Assembly (NCBI GenBank): GCA_034431815.1
Contig: DAOUCS010000189.1
Span: 1-46,018, forward strand
Reading direction: 5' to 3'
From: HRBIN29 sp034431815
GTDB lineage: Bacteria > Chloroflexota > Dehalococcoidia > Tepidiformales > Tepidiformaceae
DNA length: 46,018 bases
Shown here: positions 1 to 8,350 of the stretch, piece after piece
Position numbering within the stretch: position 1 is the stretch's first letter
Layout: each line of letters opens with the position of its first letter
The notes under the pieces: model-generated
Told to the model about the DNA's origin: nothing
What the model saw: the letters and a program-made list of their open reading frames with translations, nothing else
Databases searched by the model: none
Translations under genes and position numbers: made by a program

Positions 1-361
1 CGGCGGCCCCGGCCAGGCAGAGACGTCGCGCGAGGAGCGCTTCCTGCGCGAGCTGCGGCAGCGCTGCTCCATGGTGAACGTGAAGCTCGGCGCCCTCCTG
101 AACGGCTCTTGCGAAGTGCTGGCGATGGATGGCGACGAACTCGAGCTCGGGTTCTACCATTCGTTCCACATGGAGAACGTGGAGCGGGACGGGCGGGCAA
201 TCGTCGAGGAACAGGCTTCGAACATCCTCGGCCGGCCGGTTCGGCTCAAGGTCCGCCAGATCCCCCGACAGAACTCTTCCGAGCGCCGCCCGCGCGGCGG
301 CCACCTCATCGACGCCGCGCTGCGGCATGGGGCGACGCCGGTGCGAAAGGAAGGCTCCTGA
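1..361 (+). CDS. dnaX: DNA polymerase III subunit gamma/tau, C-terminal fragment
   Basis: The reading frame is open from base 2, so the gene starts before the window; 119 C-terminal residues are visible. They lack the AAA+ clamp-loader core and match the variable C-terminal region of bacterial gamma/tau: a short helical stretch, then an alpha/beta module (alternating hydrophobic strands and acidic turns such as DGDELELGF), then a basic tail. The full protein loads the sliding clamp and, in tau form, binds the polymerase. The identification rests largely on context, since dnaX-ybaB-recR is one of the most conserved bacterial gene orders. The stop overlaps the ybaB start by one base (TGATG), implying coupled translation. 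Confidence 0.8.
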   Translation, partial: GGPGQAETSREERFLRELRQRCSMVNVKLGALLNGSCEVLAMDGDELELGFYHSFHMENVERDGRAIVEEQASNILGRPVRLKVRQIPRQNSSERRPRGGHLIDAALRHGATPVRKEGS

Positions 362-717
362 TGGGCAAGGGTGCAGGACGAAACCGGTACCTGCGGCGCG
401 CTGGCAGCGGGCCCGCGCCGAGCGGAGGGAATCCCTTGGCCGCGGCTCAAGAGCTCCTCGCCAGGGCGCAGCAGGAGCTTGCCGAAGCGACGGTGGAAGG
501 CTCGGCCGGGGGCGGCGCGGTACGCGTCACCATGTCGGGCGACCAGAAGATCAAGGGCATCAAAATCGACCCGGAAGTGGCGAATCCGGAAGATGTCGAG
601 CTCCTGGAAGAGCTGATCATGGCAGCGATCGCCGATGCCTCGGCCCGCGCTGCGGAGCTGCAGGAGCGCTCGTTCGCGGCGATCGCCGGATCGCTGAAAC
701 TTCCGGGGCTCGGCTAG
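361..717 (+). CDS. ybaB: YbaB/EbfC family nucleoid-associated protein
   Basis: 118 residues. The family makes small dimers that bind DNA and compact the nucleoid, nearly always encoded between dnaX and recR as here. The core fits: an N-terminal helix rich in A, Q and E (about residues 25-45), a beta hairpin (GGGAVRVTMSGDQKIKGIKI), then the DVELLEELIMAAIADA helix. The first 25 residues are a basic, Gly/Pro-rich extension not needed by the fold. I chose the ATG at 361 because it overlaps the dnaX stop; a longer reading upstream would run over dnaX in another frame. Confidence 0.9.
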   Translation: MGKGAGRNRYLRRAGSGPAPSGGNPLAAAQELLARAQQELAEATVEGSAGGGAVRVTMSGDQKIKGIKIDPEVANPEDVELLEELIMAAIADASARAAELQERSFAAIAGSLKLPGLG

Positions 718-729
718 GGACATCCGCGC

Positions 730-1329
730 GTGAGCTTCCCCGCCCAGGACCCGGTGGGCCGACTGATCGAGCAGCTGCGGAGGCTGCCGGGCATCGGGCC
801 CCGCTCGGCGCAGCGGATCGCCTTTCACCTGCATCGGGCGCCGCATGCCGAGGCTGAAGCGCTGGCAGAAGCGATCCTCGAGGTGAAGCGCAGAGTGCGG
901 CTCTGCGCGGTGTGTTTCCATATCACCGAGAGCGAGCGGTGCCGGTTCTGCCTCGACGAGAGCCGCGACCATGGGCTGGTCTGCGTCGTCGAGCAACCGC
1001 TCGACGTCTTCGCCATCGAACGGACCGGCTACCGCGGCGTCTACCACGTGCTCCACGGCGTGCTTAGTCCGCTGGAGGGGGTCGGCCCGGAGCAGCTCCG
1101 CATCGCGGAGCTGGTGGAGCGTGTGCGGGGAGGCGGCATCCGGGAAGTGATCATGGCGACGAACCCGAGCCTCGAGGGCGAGGCGACGGCCATGTACGTG
1201 CGCCGGCTGCTGGAGCCCTTCCGCGTGACGGTCACGCGGCTTGCCCGCGGGCTGCCGGCCGGCGCCGACCTCGATTACCTCGATGACGCGACGTTGACGC
1301 GGGCACTCGAAGGCCGGCAGGCTCTCTAG
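730..1329 (+). CDS. recR: Recombination mediator protein RecR
   Basis: 199 residues, normal length for RecR, with a GTG start. RecR works with RecO (next gene) and RecF to load RecA on gapped DNA. Visible in order: helix-hairpin-helix LPGIGPRSAQRIAFHL (19-34), a four-cysteine zinc finger at C59, C62, C71 and C74, and a Toprim domain from about residue 80 with EQPLDV and the NPSLEGEATA segment near 140. The gene starts 12 bases after ybaB and ends 2 bases before recO, so it sits inside a repair operon. Confidence 0.97.
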   Translation: MSFPAQDPVGRLIEQLRRLPGIGPRSAQRIAFHLHRAPHAEAEALAEAILEVKRRVRLCAVCFHITESERCRFCLDESRDHGLVCVVEQPLDVFAIERTGYRGVYHVLHGVLSPLEGVGPEQLRIAELVERVRGGGIREVIMATNPSLEGEATAMYVRRLLEPFRVTVTRLARGLPAGADLDYLDDATLTRALEGRQAL

Positions 1330-1331
1330 GG

Positions 1332-2129
1332 ATGGCCGACCGAATACGTCTCTACACGGCAGAGGGAATAGTCCTGCGCCGCCAGCCCGTTGGCGAGGCT
1401 GATGCCTTCGTCACGCTCCTGAGCCCGACGCACGGCCGCTTCACGGCTGTGGCAAGGGGCGTGCGGAAGCCCACCAGCCGGACGCGCGGGCACGTGGAGC
1501 CGCTCACGCACGGGAGGTACCTCGTCGCACGCGGACGCACCTTCGACGTGCTCACCCAGGCCGAGACAGTTCGGACCTTCCCCCAGATCGAACGATCCCT
1601 GCTGCTCCAAGCGGCAGCCCTCTATGCCGCCGACCTGGCAGCGGGGCTGGCGGCGGAGCACGAACCCGCAGCTGAGCTTTTTCGCCTGCTCACGAGCGTT
1701 TTGGCCGCGCTCGACGCCGGAGCCGGTCTCCTCGCCGTCCGCTACTTCGAACTCCGAGCGACGGCCGAGGCTGGGTATGCGATGCACCTCGGCTCGTGCG
1801 TGCGCTGCGAGAGGACGATTCCGCCCGAGCCGGCGTTTTTCGCTCCGGACGCCGGTGGACTCCTCTGTGCGAGCTGCCGCGGGGACGGGACGTCTGGCAC
1901 GATGCTCGATGTGCGAGTCATCAAGCTGCTCCGCTACGGCCTCGCCCAGCCCCTCGACCGCTTCCTGGCGCTCCGCGTGGATGGGGCAACCGCTGAGCAG
2001 GCCGCGAGGGCGCTACGGGCGTGGGTGTGTCACATCCTGGAGCGTGAACCGGCGTCCGCACGCTACCTCGACGACGTCTGCGCGCTCGTCTCGCGGACGC
2101 GGCACGCCGAGGCGGTGTACCATTCCTAA
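1332..2129 (+). CDS. recO: DNA repair protein RecO
   Basis: 265 residues. RecO anneals single strands and helps RecA displace SSB, in complex with RecR. The N-terminal OB fold opens with the family pattern TAEGIVLRRQPVGEADAFVT (9-28) and LSPTHGRFTAVARGVRKP. The helical C-terminal half carries a zinc-binding CxxC pair (C156/C159 and C179/C182), as in many RecO proteins outside the gamma-proteobacteria. The ATG lies 2 bases after the recR stop. No odd features. Confidence 0.95.
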   Translation: MADRIRLYTAEGIVLRRQPVGEADAFVTLLSPTHGRFTAVARGVRKPTSRTRGHVEPLTHGRYLVARGRTFDVLTQAETVRTFPQIERSLLLQAAALYAADLAAGLAAEHEPAAELFRLLTSVLAALDAGAGLLAVRYFELRATAEAGYAMHLGSCVRCERTIPPEPAFFAPDAGGLLCASCRGDGTSGTMLDVRVIKLLRYGLAQPLDRFLALRVDGATAEQAARALRAWVCHILEREPASARYLDDVCALVSRTRHAEAVYHS

Positions 2130-2164
2130 CCACCAGTCCGAGATAGAGCGGAGGGAGGGGCGCG

Positions 2165-2629
2165 ATGCCCATCTACGAGTACTACTGCAAGAACTGCGAC
2201 GGGATCTTCGAGGAGCGGCGCCCGGTGAGCGAGGCATCCGAGCCGATGCCGTGCCCGGTGTGCTACAAGGATGCGCCGCGCATCATGCCCACCTCGTTCT
2301 CGGCCTTCACCTTCCGCGACGGGTACCCGCGGCGCATCCCCGACGACGGCAAGTACTACCACTTCGGACACAAAGTCTCGAAGCCGCTCACCCGCGGGCG
2401 CCCGAACGAGCACCCCGAGGTGAACAAGCCTCAGCCGAAACCGAAGCTCACCAAGGGTGAGCTGGCCGAAATCCGGGAGATGCGCGAGCTGGCGAAGCGG
2501 GGCGAGCTCACCGATCTGTACGGGAACTACGTAAAGCCCAGCGAGGTGCGGAAGATGTACGAAGCGGGGCGCATCCTGAAGAAGGGGACGCCGAAGTACG
2601 GGCTTCCGCCCGAGGGCCCTTCGAGCTAG
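2165..2629 (+). CDS. FmdB-family zinc ribbon protein
   Basis: 154 residues. It begins MPIYEYYCKNC and has two CxxC knuckles (C8/C11 and C30/C33), the FmdB/CxxC_CXXC_SSSS regulatory-type zinc ribbon. Beyond residue 50 there is a charged helical tail (KLTKGELAEIREMRELAKRGELT spans about 98-120) not found in the minimal 60 to 110 residue members. The biochemical role of the family is not established; some members have been tied to expression of amide-using enzymes. A strong purine-rich ribosome site (GGAGGGAGGGG) precedes the ATG. It follows recO by 35 bases and may be the last gene of the operon. Confidence 0.85.
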   Translation: MPIYEYYCKNCDGIFEERRPVSEASEPMPCPVCYKDAPRIMPTSFSAFTFRDGYPRRIPDDGKYYHFGHKVSKPLTRGRPNEHPEVNKPQPKPKLTKGELAEIREMRELAKRGELTDLYGNYVKPSEVRKMYEAGRILKKGTPKYGLPPEGPSS

Positions 2630-2638
2630 CAAGCTCCT

Positions 2639-3613
2639 TTAGGAGTTCCGCTCCAACACGTATCGCGCGATATCGAGGAGGCTGCGCTTGGCAGGCGTGT
2701 CGGGCAGCCCTCCGATCGCTTCGCAGGCCCTCGCGACATAATCGCGCGCCATGTCGCGCGAGAGTTCGATGACCTCGCTCTCGCGGACCATGCGGATGGC
2801 CTCCTGGAGGTACTGTTCCCGTTTCCGGCGAGCGGAGAAGAATTTGGCGATGGGGTTGTTTTTCGGGTAGCGCTCCAGGAGGAGGAGCGCGGGAAGGGTG
2901 AGGTTCCCTTCTCGGAGGTCGCTTCCTACCGGCTTGCCGAGCACTGCCTCGTCGCCGACGAAATCGAGGACGTCGTCAACGATTTGGAAGGCCATGCCGA
3001 GGTTGTAACCGTACGACCGCAAGGCCTCGACCCATTCGGGCCGGCACCCGGCGAGCGAGGCGCCGCCTTCGGTCGCGTTGGCGAAGAGCGAGGCGGTCTT
3101 GCCGCCGATTCGCCAGAGGTAATGCTGAATGTCCTTCCCCACGTCGAAGGCGGCAGCGTCCTGGTCCAGTTCGCCGCTGGTCATTTTCATCAAGGTCAGG
3201 GCGAAGAGACGGGTGACATGAAGGCTACCGGTCCGCGTCACCATCTCGGCTGCGTTGGCGAACATGTAGTCGCCGAGGAGGACGGTAAGAGCGTTGTCGA
3301 AGAGCTGGTTCGCTGTCGGGCGTCCGCGGCGGCTCGTAGCCCCGTCCACGACGTCGTCGTGGACGAGGGAGGCCGTGTGCAGGAGCTCGATCGCGGCGCC
3401 AAGCGGCACCAGCCGGTTCAGGTCGTAGTCTCCGAAGGTGCCCGCGAGGAGCACGAGCGCGGGACGCAGCCGCTTCCCGCGCGCCTCCAAGGCGTGGTCG
3501 AGCATTCGCTTGAGCATGGGGATGTCGACGCGCTTGGTCGACTCCAGCAGGTCTTCGACAAGGACCAGGTCCTCGGCAACGGGGCCGTACAGGGTGAGGA
3601 GCGGCGTTTCCAT
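2639..3613 (-). CDS. Long-chain polyprenyl diphosphate synthase
   Basis: 324 residues. A trans-isoprenyl diphosphate synthase that adds isopentenyl diphosphate units to an allylic primer. Both metal-binding aspartate motifs are present, DDVVD at 86-90 and DDVLD at 213-217, as are GKRLRP (46-51) and a GKTASLF segment. The fifth residue before the first motif is Ala81, a small side chain that in this family permits long products, so a quinone side-chain role (heptaprenyl to nonaprenyl class) is likely. I chose the ATG at 3613 because it overlaps the tatD stop (TGATG); the frame stays open upstream but only over tatD. Last gene of a minus-strand operon. Confidence 0.93.
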   Translation of the reverse strand: METPLLTLYGPVAEDLVLVEDLLESTKRVDIPMLKRMLDHALEARGKRLRPALVLLAGTFGDYDLNRLVPLGAAIELLHTASLVHDDVVDGATSRRGRPTANQLFDNALTVLLGDYMFANAAEMVTRTGSLHVTRLFALTLMKMTSGELDQDAAAFDVGKDIQHYLWRIGGKTASLFANATEGGASLAGCRPEWVEALRSYGYNLGMAFQIVDDVLDFVGDEAVLGKPVGSDLREGNLTLPALLLLERYPKNNPIAKFFSARRKREQYLQEAIRMVRESEVIELSRDMARDYVARACEAIGGLPDTPAKRSLLDIARYVLERNS

Positions 3614-4443
3614 CACGGTTCCCTCGCAGCGAGGAGCAGTTCTGCGGGGGCGAAGACGCGGGCGGCGTTGGCGTTCGTCTGTGCGGCGACCTCCTCGAAC
3701 GGCATTTGCCGCGCTTCGGCAATCCCCTCGACGGCGGCCCGGACGTTCGCGGGCTCGTTCAGCTGGCCGCGCGCCCATTGCGGCGGGAGGTACGGCGCGT
3801 CGGTTTCGGCAACGAGCATATCGAGCGGGACCCTCCGAGCGACCTCGCGAGCGCGCTCGTTCTTCAGGTACCCGATGGTGCAGGCGATGGACACCAGGAA
3901 GCCGAGCTCGGCGTACTGGAGCGCCTGGCGAGCGTCACCCCCGAAACAGTGCATGACACCGAAAGGGCGGCCCTGGGCGCGAAGGGCGTTGGCGGCGGCC
4001 GCGTACCGTTCCAAGTGCGGAGCGATGGCCTCCTCGGCGCCTCGAGAGTGCACCGAAACGGGCAGCCCCAGTTCGGTAGCGAGCTGAAGCTGCGCCTCGA
4101 GCGCTTCGCGCTGCGCCGACCTGGGAGAGAGCTCGCGGTAGAAATCGAGCCCGATTTCGCCGATGGCGACGCATTTCCGGTGACGGGCGAGCGATTCGAG
4201 CTCGGCGGCGGCCGCTGGACTGAAGGTCTTGGCGTCATGGGGGTGGATTCCGACTGCCGCGTACACGTCCGGGAACTGCTCGGCCAGGCGCAGGGCCCGG
4301 ACGGAGGACGGCATGTCGTACCCGCACACGAGGATGAAACGAACGCCGGCTTCTCGCGCTCGGAAGACGAGCTCTTCGGCTCGGCCCGCGATCTTCGGGT
4401 CTTGGAGATGGCAATGGGTGTCGGCCAGCGCGAGTCGACTCAT
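3613..4443 (-). CDS. tatD: TatD family metal-dependent DNase/hydrolase
   Basis: 276 residues. TatD enzymes are TIM-barrel metallohydrolases with 3'-5' exonuclease activity. Metal ligands appear where expected: D-T-H-C-H at 8-12, the Glu of IGEIGLDFYR, the VSVHSRG and MHCFGG histidines, and the late Asp in VAETDAPYLPP. The true start is the ATG at 4443, which overlaps the metG stop (TGATG). The frame remains open far upstream, but only as antisense-like sequence inside metG. A metG-tatD pairing is common in bacteria. Confidence 0.95.
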   Translation of the reverse strand: MSRLALADTHCHLQDPKIAGRAEELVFRAREAGVRFILVCGYDMPSSVRALRLAEQFPDVYAAVGIHPHDAKTFSPAAAAELESLARHRKCVAIGEIGLDFYRELSPRSAQREALEAQLQLATELGLPVSVHSRGAEEAIAPHLERYAAAANALRAQGRPFGVMHCFGGDARQALQYAELGFLVSIACTIGYLKNERAREVARRVPLDMLVAETDAPYLPPQWARGQLNEPANVRAAVEGIAEARQMPFEEVAAQTNANAARVFAPAELLLAAREP

Positions 4444-6092
4444 GGGGCTTGTGGCGCGCTGTCTCGCTCTAGCTTCCGATAGAGCGCCTCGGCAGGGCCA
4501 AGCTGCTGTCCCGGCGGTACGGAAACGCGACGCCAGCCGGCTGCAGTGAGAGGCCGGCGGTGCCCGAGCTGGGCCCAGAGACGTTCGGTCGAGAACGGTA
4601 AGAACGGATGGAGAAGGACGGCGAGGGCACTGACGGCGTCGAGAGTCGTGCGCAGCGTTTCGGCGACGTGGCCTCGGTCCTCGCGCACCATACGCCAGGG
4701 CTCCCGGGCATCGAGGTAGCGGTTCCCGGCCTGGGCGAGGCGGAGTGCCTCCTGCAGTGCGCTGCGGAACCGGACCGCTCCCAGCTCCGTGCCAACCCGT
4801 TCGAACGCCGCGTCGGCCTCGCCGAGGAGAGCGACGCTTTCGGGCGCCTGCGGGGGGGCGTCCGGTACGACGCCATCGAAGTACCGATGGACCATGGCGA
4901 TGACCCGGTTCGCCAGGTTGCCCCAGGTGGCGATGAGCACCTCGTTGTTGGTGCGAATGAGCTCCTCCTCGCGGAATTCCGAGTCGCTCGTTTCCGGCAT
5001 GATGCTCGCGAGGTAGAAGCGGATGACATCCGCGTCGTAGACGTCGAGCAGGTCGAGCACCCAGGTGCCCGTACCCTTCGACTTGCTCTGCTTTTGGCCG
5101 GCGGCGAAGTTGACGTACTGGTTGGCGGGGACGTCGTAGGGGAGATTCAGGCCGCCGTAGCCCAGGAGCATCCCTGGCCAGACGATGGTGTGGAAGGGGA
5201 TGTTGTCCTTCCCGATGAAGTAGTACGACTTGACCGCCGGGTCCTGCCAATAGCGGCGCCAAGCTTCGGGGTCGCCGGTGCGCTGGGCCCATTCCCGGGT
5301 GGCGGAGAGGTAGCCGATCACGGCGTCGAACCACACGTAGATGCGCTTCGATTCGAACCCTTCGACCGGGACGGGAACGCCCCACGAGATGTCGCGAGTG
5401 ATCGCCCGGTCCTTCAGGCCCTCTTCGAGCCATCCCAACGTAAAGTTCAGGACGTGCCGCCTCCAGTGGGCCTGCTTACGCACCCATTCGCGCAGCGGCT
5501 CCTCCAAGGCCGACAGCTTGAGGAAGAAGTGCTCCGAGGGACGGACTTCCGGCTTCGCGCCGGTCAGGCGGCTTCGCGGCTCGATGAGGTCGATCGCGTC
5601 GAGGGTCGAACCGCAGGCGTCGCACTGGTCGCCGCGGGCCTCGCGGTAGCCGCAGCGGGGGCAGGTGCCCTCCACGTACCGGTCCGGGAGGAAGCGCCCT
5701 GCCTCCGGGTCGTAGAGCTGGTCGGTCGTCGCCCGGTATAGCAGCCCCTTTTCAAGGAGTCGGAGAAATACCTCTTGGGTGGTTCGGTAATGGTTCTCGG
5801 TCAGCGTCCACGTGTACAGGTCGAAGGAGATCCCGAGCCGCTGCCAGGTCTCGAGGATTGTCGGGTGATACCGCTCCACAATCGCGCGTGGCTCGACCCC
5901 TTCCCGATCGGCCGAGACGGTGATGGGGGTGCCGTGGCAGTCCGAGCCCGACACCATGAGGACGTCGCTTCCCCGGAGGCGGTGGAAGCGGGCGAAGATA
6001 TCGGCGGGAAGGTAAGCTCCGGCGATTTGGCCGACGTGGAGGAGGTAGTTCGCGTACGGCCACGCGACGCAAACGAGGATCCGTTCCGACAC
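4440..6092 (-). CDS. metG: Methionyl-tRNA synthetase
   Basis: 550 residues from a GTG start at 6092, the short form without the C-terminal tRNA-binding domain. The class I signatures are AWPYANYLLHVGQ (10-22, in place of HIGH) and KQSKS (334-338, in place of KMSKS; the second Met is Gln). A zinc knuckle has C144, C147, C157 and C160. The WFDAVIGYLSAT and FIGKDNIPFHT segments are typical of MetG. The GTG is preferred because an AGGGG element lies upstream and the protein begins directly with the first Rossmann strand; earlier codons belong to the rsmI side of the intergenic gap. Confidence 0.96.
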   Translation of the reverse strand: MSERILVCVAWPYANYLLHVGQIAGAYLPADIFARFHRLRGSDVLMVSGSDCHGTPITVSADREGVEPRAIVERYHPTILETWQRLGISFDLYTWTLTENHYRTTQEVFLRLLEKGLLYRATTDQLYDPEAGRFLPDRYVEGTCPRCGYREARGDQCDACGSTLDAIDLIEPRSRLTGAKPEVRPSEHFFLKLSALEEPLREWVRKQAHWRRHVLNFTLGWLEEGLKDRAITRDISWGVPVPVEGFESKRIYVWFDAVIGYLSATREWAQRTGDPEAWRRYWQDPAVKSYYFIGKDNIPFHTIVWPGMLLGYGGLNLPYDVPANQYVNFAAGQKQSKSKGTGTWVLDLLDVYDADVIRFYLASIMPETSDSEFREEELIRTNNEVLIATWGNLANRVIAMVHRYFDGVVPDAPPQAPESVALLGEADAAFERVGTELGAVRFRSALQEALRLAQAGNRYLDAREPWRMVREDRGHVAETLRTTLDAVSALAVLLHPFLPFSTERLWAQLGHRRPLTAAGWRRVSVPPGQQLGPAEALYRKLERDSAPQAP

Positions 6093-6151
6093 GATGCAGT
6101 GACCCCTGGGGAGAAACCCGCGGCTGTCGCCGAGTCTACCACAGCCTCCGT

Positions 6152-7009
6152 TTACGAGCCGTTTCCCTCCGGATCGCCGTTCGAGACGTCCCAGAGACGG
6201 TAGGCGCGCTCCCGCGAGATCCCCGTAAGGCGCGCGGCTTCGGCTGCCGCGAGCGAGCGCCGAGCCCCCGCGCGGCGCATGGCCGCGAGAAGCCGACGCG
6301 CGTCGTCTTCGGGACGCGGCTCCGGTTCGGGAAGCGCGATGACGACCGTGCATTCGCCTTTCGCCGTTCGGAACCGCTCGGCAAGCGACGAGCACCGGCC
6401 CCTGGCGATCTCCTCGTGCAGCTTCGTCATCTCGCGGCAGACGGCAGCTTCCGGGTCGCCGAGGGCGCCTGCGGCTGCCTCCAGGAGCGCCGGCAGCCTG
6501 CTTGCCCGTTCGAAAAGCACGAGCAGGCGGGCTGCGCTCCGCGCTCGGATGAAGAGCTCGCGGAGCTCGCCGGCCCTGCGCGGCGCAAAACCCGCGAAGA
6601 TCACATCGCGGACCTCGAAACCGGCGACCGAGAGCGCGGCCGTAAGTGCGGAAGGCCCGGGGATGGGTGAGACGCGGATTCCGCGGCGGTGAGCTTCGGC
6701 AACAAGGCGGGCAGCGGGATCGGCAATGAGCGGTGTGCCTGCCTCTGAGACGAGGGCCGCCACGGCCCTGCTTGCTGCTTCAAGAATGGGCGGAATGCGC
6801 TCCTCGACGTTGTGCTCCGTGAGGCTCACCACTTTCGCCGAGCTCTGAGCTTTCCGGAGGAGGACCCGGGCAGTGCGCGTGTCCTCGGCAGCGACGAGGG
6901 CCGCGGAACGGAGGACAGCGATGGCTCGCTCGGTGAGGTCGCCGAGATTGCCGATGGGCGTGGCCACCACGTACAGGCCCGGGGCAGGGAGCCAAGGGGT
7001 CGGCGCCAT
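6152..7009 (-). CDS. rsmI: 16S rRNA (cytidine(1402)-2'-O)-methyltransferase RsmI
   Basis: 285 residues. RsmI methylates the ribose of C1402 in the ribosomal P site using S-adenosylmethionine. It has the tetrapyrrole-methylase fold signatures GLYVVATPIGNLGDLTERA (11-29), a SEAGTPLIADP loop (88-98), the GPSAL segment, and a C-terminal helical domain ending in an HTH-like ARLTGISRERAYRLW segment. The ATG overlaps the stop of the upstream acyl-CoA dehydrogenase gene (TGATG). It belongs functionally with metG rather than with the dehydrogenase. Confidence 0.95.
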   Translation of the reverse strand: MAPTPWLPAPGLYVVATPIGNLGDLTERAIAVLRSAALVAAEDTRTARVLLRKAQSSAKVVSLTEHNVEERIPPILEAASRAVAALVSEAGTPLIADPAARLVAEAHRRGIRVSPIPGPSALTAALSVAGFEVRDVIFAGFAPRRAGELRELFIRARSAARLLVLFERASRLPALLEAAAGALGDPEAAVCREMTKLHEEIARGRCSSLAERFRTAKGECTVVIALPEPEPRPEDDARRLLAAMRRAGARRSLAAAEAARLTGISRERAYRLWDVSNGDPEGNGS

Positions 7010-8175
7010 CAGTAGGAGCGCGGGAGCCCAAGCTCATGCTGGGCGAGAAAGTTGAGAACCATCTCCTGCGTGACCGGCGCGATGCGCATCACCCGTACTT
7101 CCCGCCAGTACCGCTCAACATCGAACTCCTTGGCGTAGCCGAAGCCGCCGTGCACCTGCAGCGCGCGATCGGCCGCCTCGAAGGCCCACTCGGAAGCCAG
7201 ATACTTCGCCATGTTCGCCTCGGCGCCGCACGGCCGACTGTGGTCGTAGAGCCAGGCTGCCTTTCGGATCATCAGCTCTGCGGCTTGCAGCTTCGCGTAG
7301 CTATCGGCGAGCGGGAACTGAATGCCCTGGTTCTGGCCGATGGGGCGGTCGAAGACGTGCCGGCTGCGGGCATACGCGGTCGCGCGGCGCAGTGCCGCCT
7401 TCCCGATCCCGAGCGCCTCTGCGGCGACGAGGATTCGCTCCGGGTTGAGCCCGTCGAGCAGGTGGTAGAAGCCCTTGTCGACCTCCCCGACGACGTCGCG
7501 GGCGTCGACCGGGAGGTCGTCGTAGAAGACCTCGTTCGAATCCACAGCGTTCCGGCCCAGCTTCTCGATCGGACGGATGGTGACGTAGCGGGGGTCGAGG
7601 TCGGCGAGGAAGAGCGTCATCCCGTCCGTCCGCTTTCGGCACTCCTCGATGGGCGTGGTACGGGCGAGCAGCAGCACCTTCGAGGCTTCGAGCGCCTTCG
7701 ACGTCCAGACCTTCTTCCCGCGGATGAGGAACCGGTCGCCGTCGCGGATCGCGCGGGTCGTGATGGACGGCGTGTCCGAACCGGCGTCTGGTTCGGTGAT
7801 TCCGAAGGCGACATGCAGGCGGCCGGCCGCCGCTTCGGGAAGGATGCGCCGCTTCAGCTCCTCGGAGCCATGGCGAACGACCGGATTGAAGCCGAAGACG
7901 GTAAGGTGGAGGGCGCTGGCGCCGTTCATGGCCGCTCCGGAGGCTGCGACCTCTTCGAGCAGGATCGCCGCTTCGGAAATCCCAAGCCCGGCCCCACCGT
8001 ACTCCGGCGGGATGCAGATGCCGAGCCAGCCGGCATCCGCGAACGCTTGATAGAACTCCCAAGGGAAGCGGTGTTCGGCGTCGCAGCGGCGCCAGTACGC
8101 GTCGTCGAACTGGCCGGCGAGGGCGCGGGCCTGTTCGCGGATGGCTTGCTGCTCTGGGGTGAGGTCGAAATCCAT
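7009..8175 (-). CDS. Acyl-CoA dehydrogenase family flavoprotein
   Basis: 388 residues, full length. FAD enzymes of this family oxidise acyl-CoA thioesters to enoyl-CoA and pass electrons to ETF. Visible: the FAD/substrate segment FGITEPDAGSDT (124-135), VWTSKALEA, a FDRPIGQNQGIQFPLADSY helix, and VHGGFGYAKE near 341. The usual C-terminal catalytic Glu is replaced by Pro367 (RIAPVTQEM), but Glu246 in LNPERI sits where isovaleryl- and long-chain-CoA dehydrogenases carry their base. GGGAG precedes the ATG at good spacing. It heads a coupled operon with translation genes, which gives no clue to its substrate. Confidence 0.92.
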   Translation of the reverse strand: MDFDLTPEQQAIREQARALAGQFDDAYWRRCDAEHRFPWEFYQAFADAGWLGICIPPEYGGAGLGISEAAILLEEVAASGAAMNGASALHLTVFGFNPVVRHGSEELKRRILPEAAAGRLHVAFGITEPDAGSDTPSITTRAIRDGDRFLIRGKKVWTSKALEASKVLLLARTTPIEECRKRTDGMTLFLADLDPRYVTIRPIEKLGRNAVDSNEVFYDDLPVDARDVVGEVDKGFYHLLDGLNPERILVAAEALGIGKAALRRATAYARSRHVFDRPIGQNQGIQFPLADSYAKLQAAELMIRKAAWLYDHSRPCGAEANMAKYLASEWAFEAADRALQVHGGFGYAKEFDVERYWREVRVMRIAPVTQEMVLNFLAQHELGLPRSY

Positions 8176-8205
8176 GGACGGCTCCCGAGGAAGGATAGTG
8201 GCCAG

Positions 8206-8235
8206 TTGACCCCGGCGGAGGGGGCTCCCTACACT
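8206..8235 (+). promoter_or_regulatory. Predicted sigma70-type promoter for guaB3
   Basis: TTGACC (8206-8211) and TACACT (8230-8235) are separated by 18 bases, a good match to the housekeeping consensus. Start of transcription would fall near 8242, leaving a leader of roughly 110 bases before the GTG at 8351, or about 30 if the TTG at 8273 is used. The site lies in the gap between the divergent dehydrogenase and guaB3 genes. Confidence 0.5.
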
Positions 8236-8350
8236 CAGGGGAAATACTCCACCAGCGCCATCAGGTCCAGCCTTGACACCCCCGACTCCGACCCACTCTG
8301 CCGCCCCGGCTTCGCCAGGGGGCGGCTATGACGCGTTGCAGGAGGCCGCC

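Noticed and set aside
4444..5433. Upstream extension of the TatD protein
   Set aside because: The frame is open only because it overlaps metG; family length and the TGATG junction fix the start at 4443.
7036..8331. Long plus-strand open frame opposite the acyl-CoA dehydrogenase
   Set aside because: Antisense frame kept open by GC-rich third codon positions; it has no ribosome site or recognisable domain.
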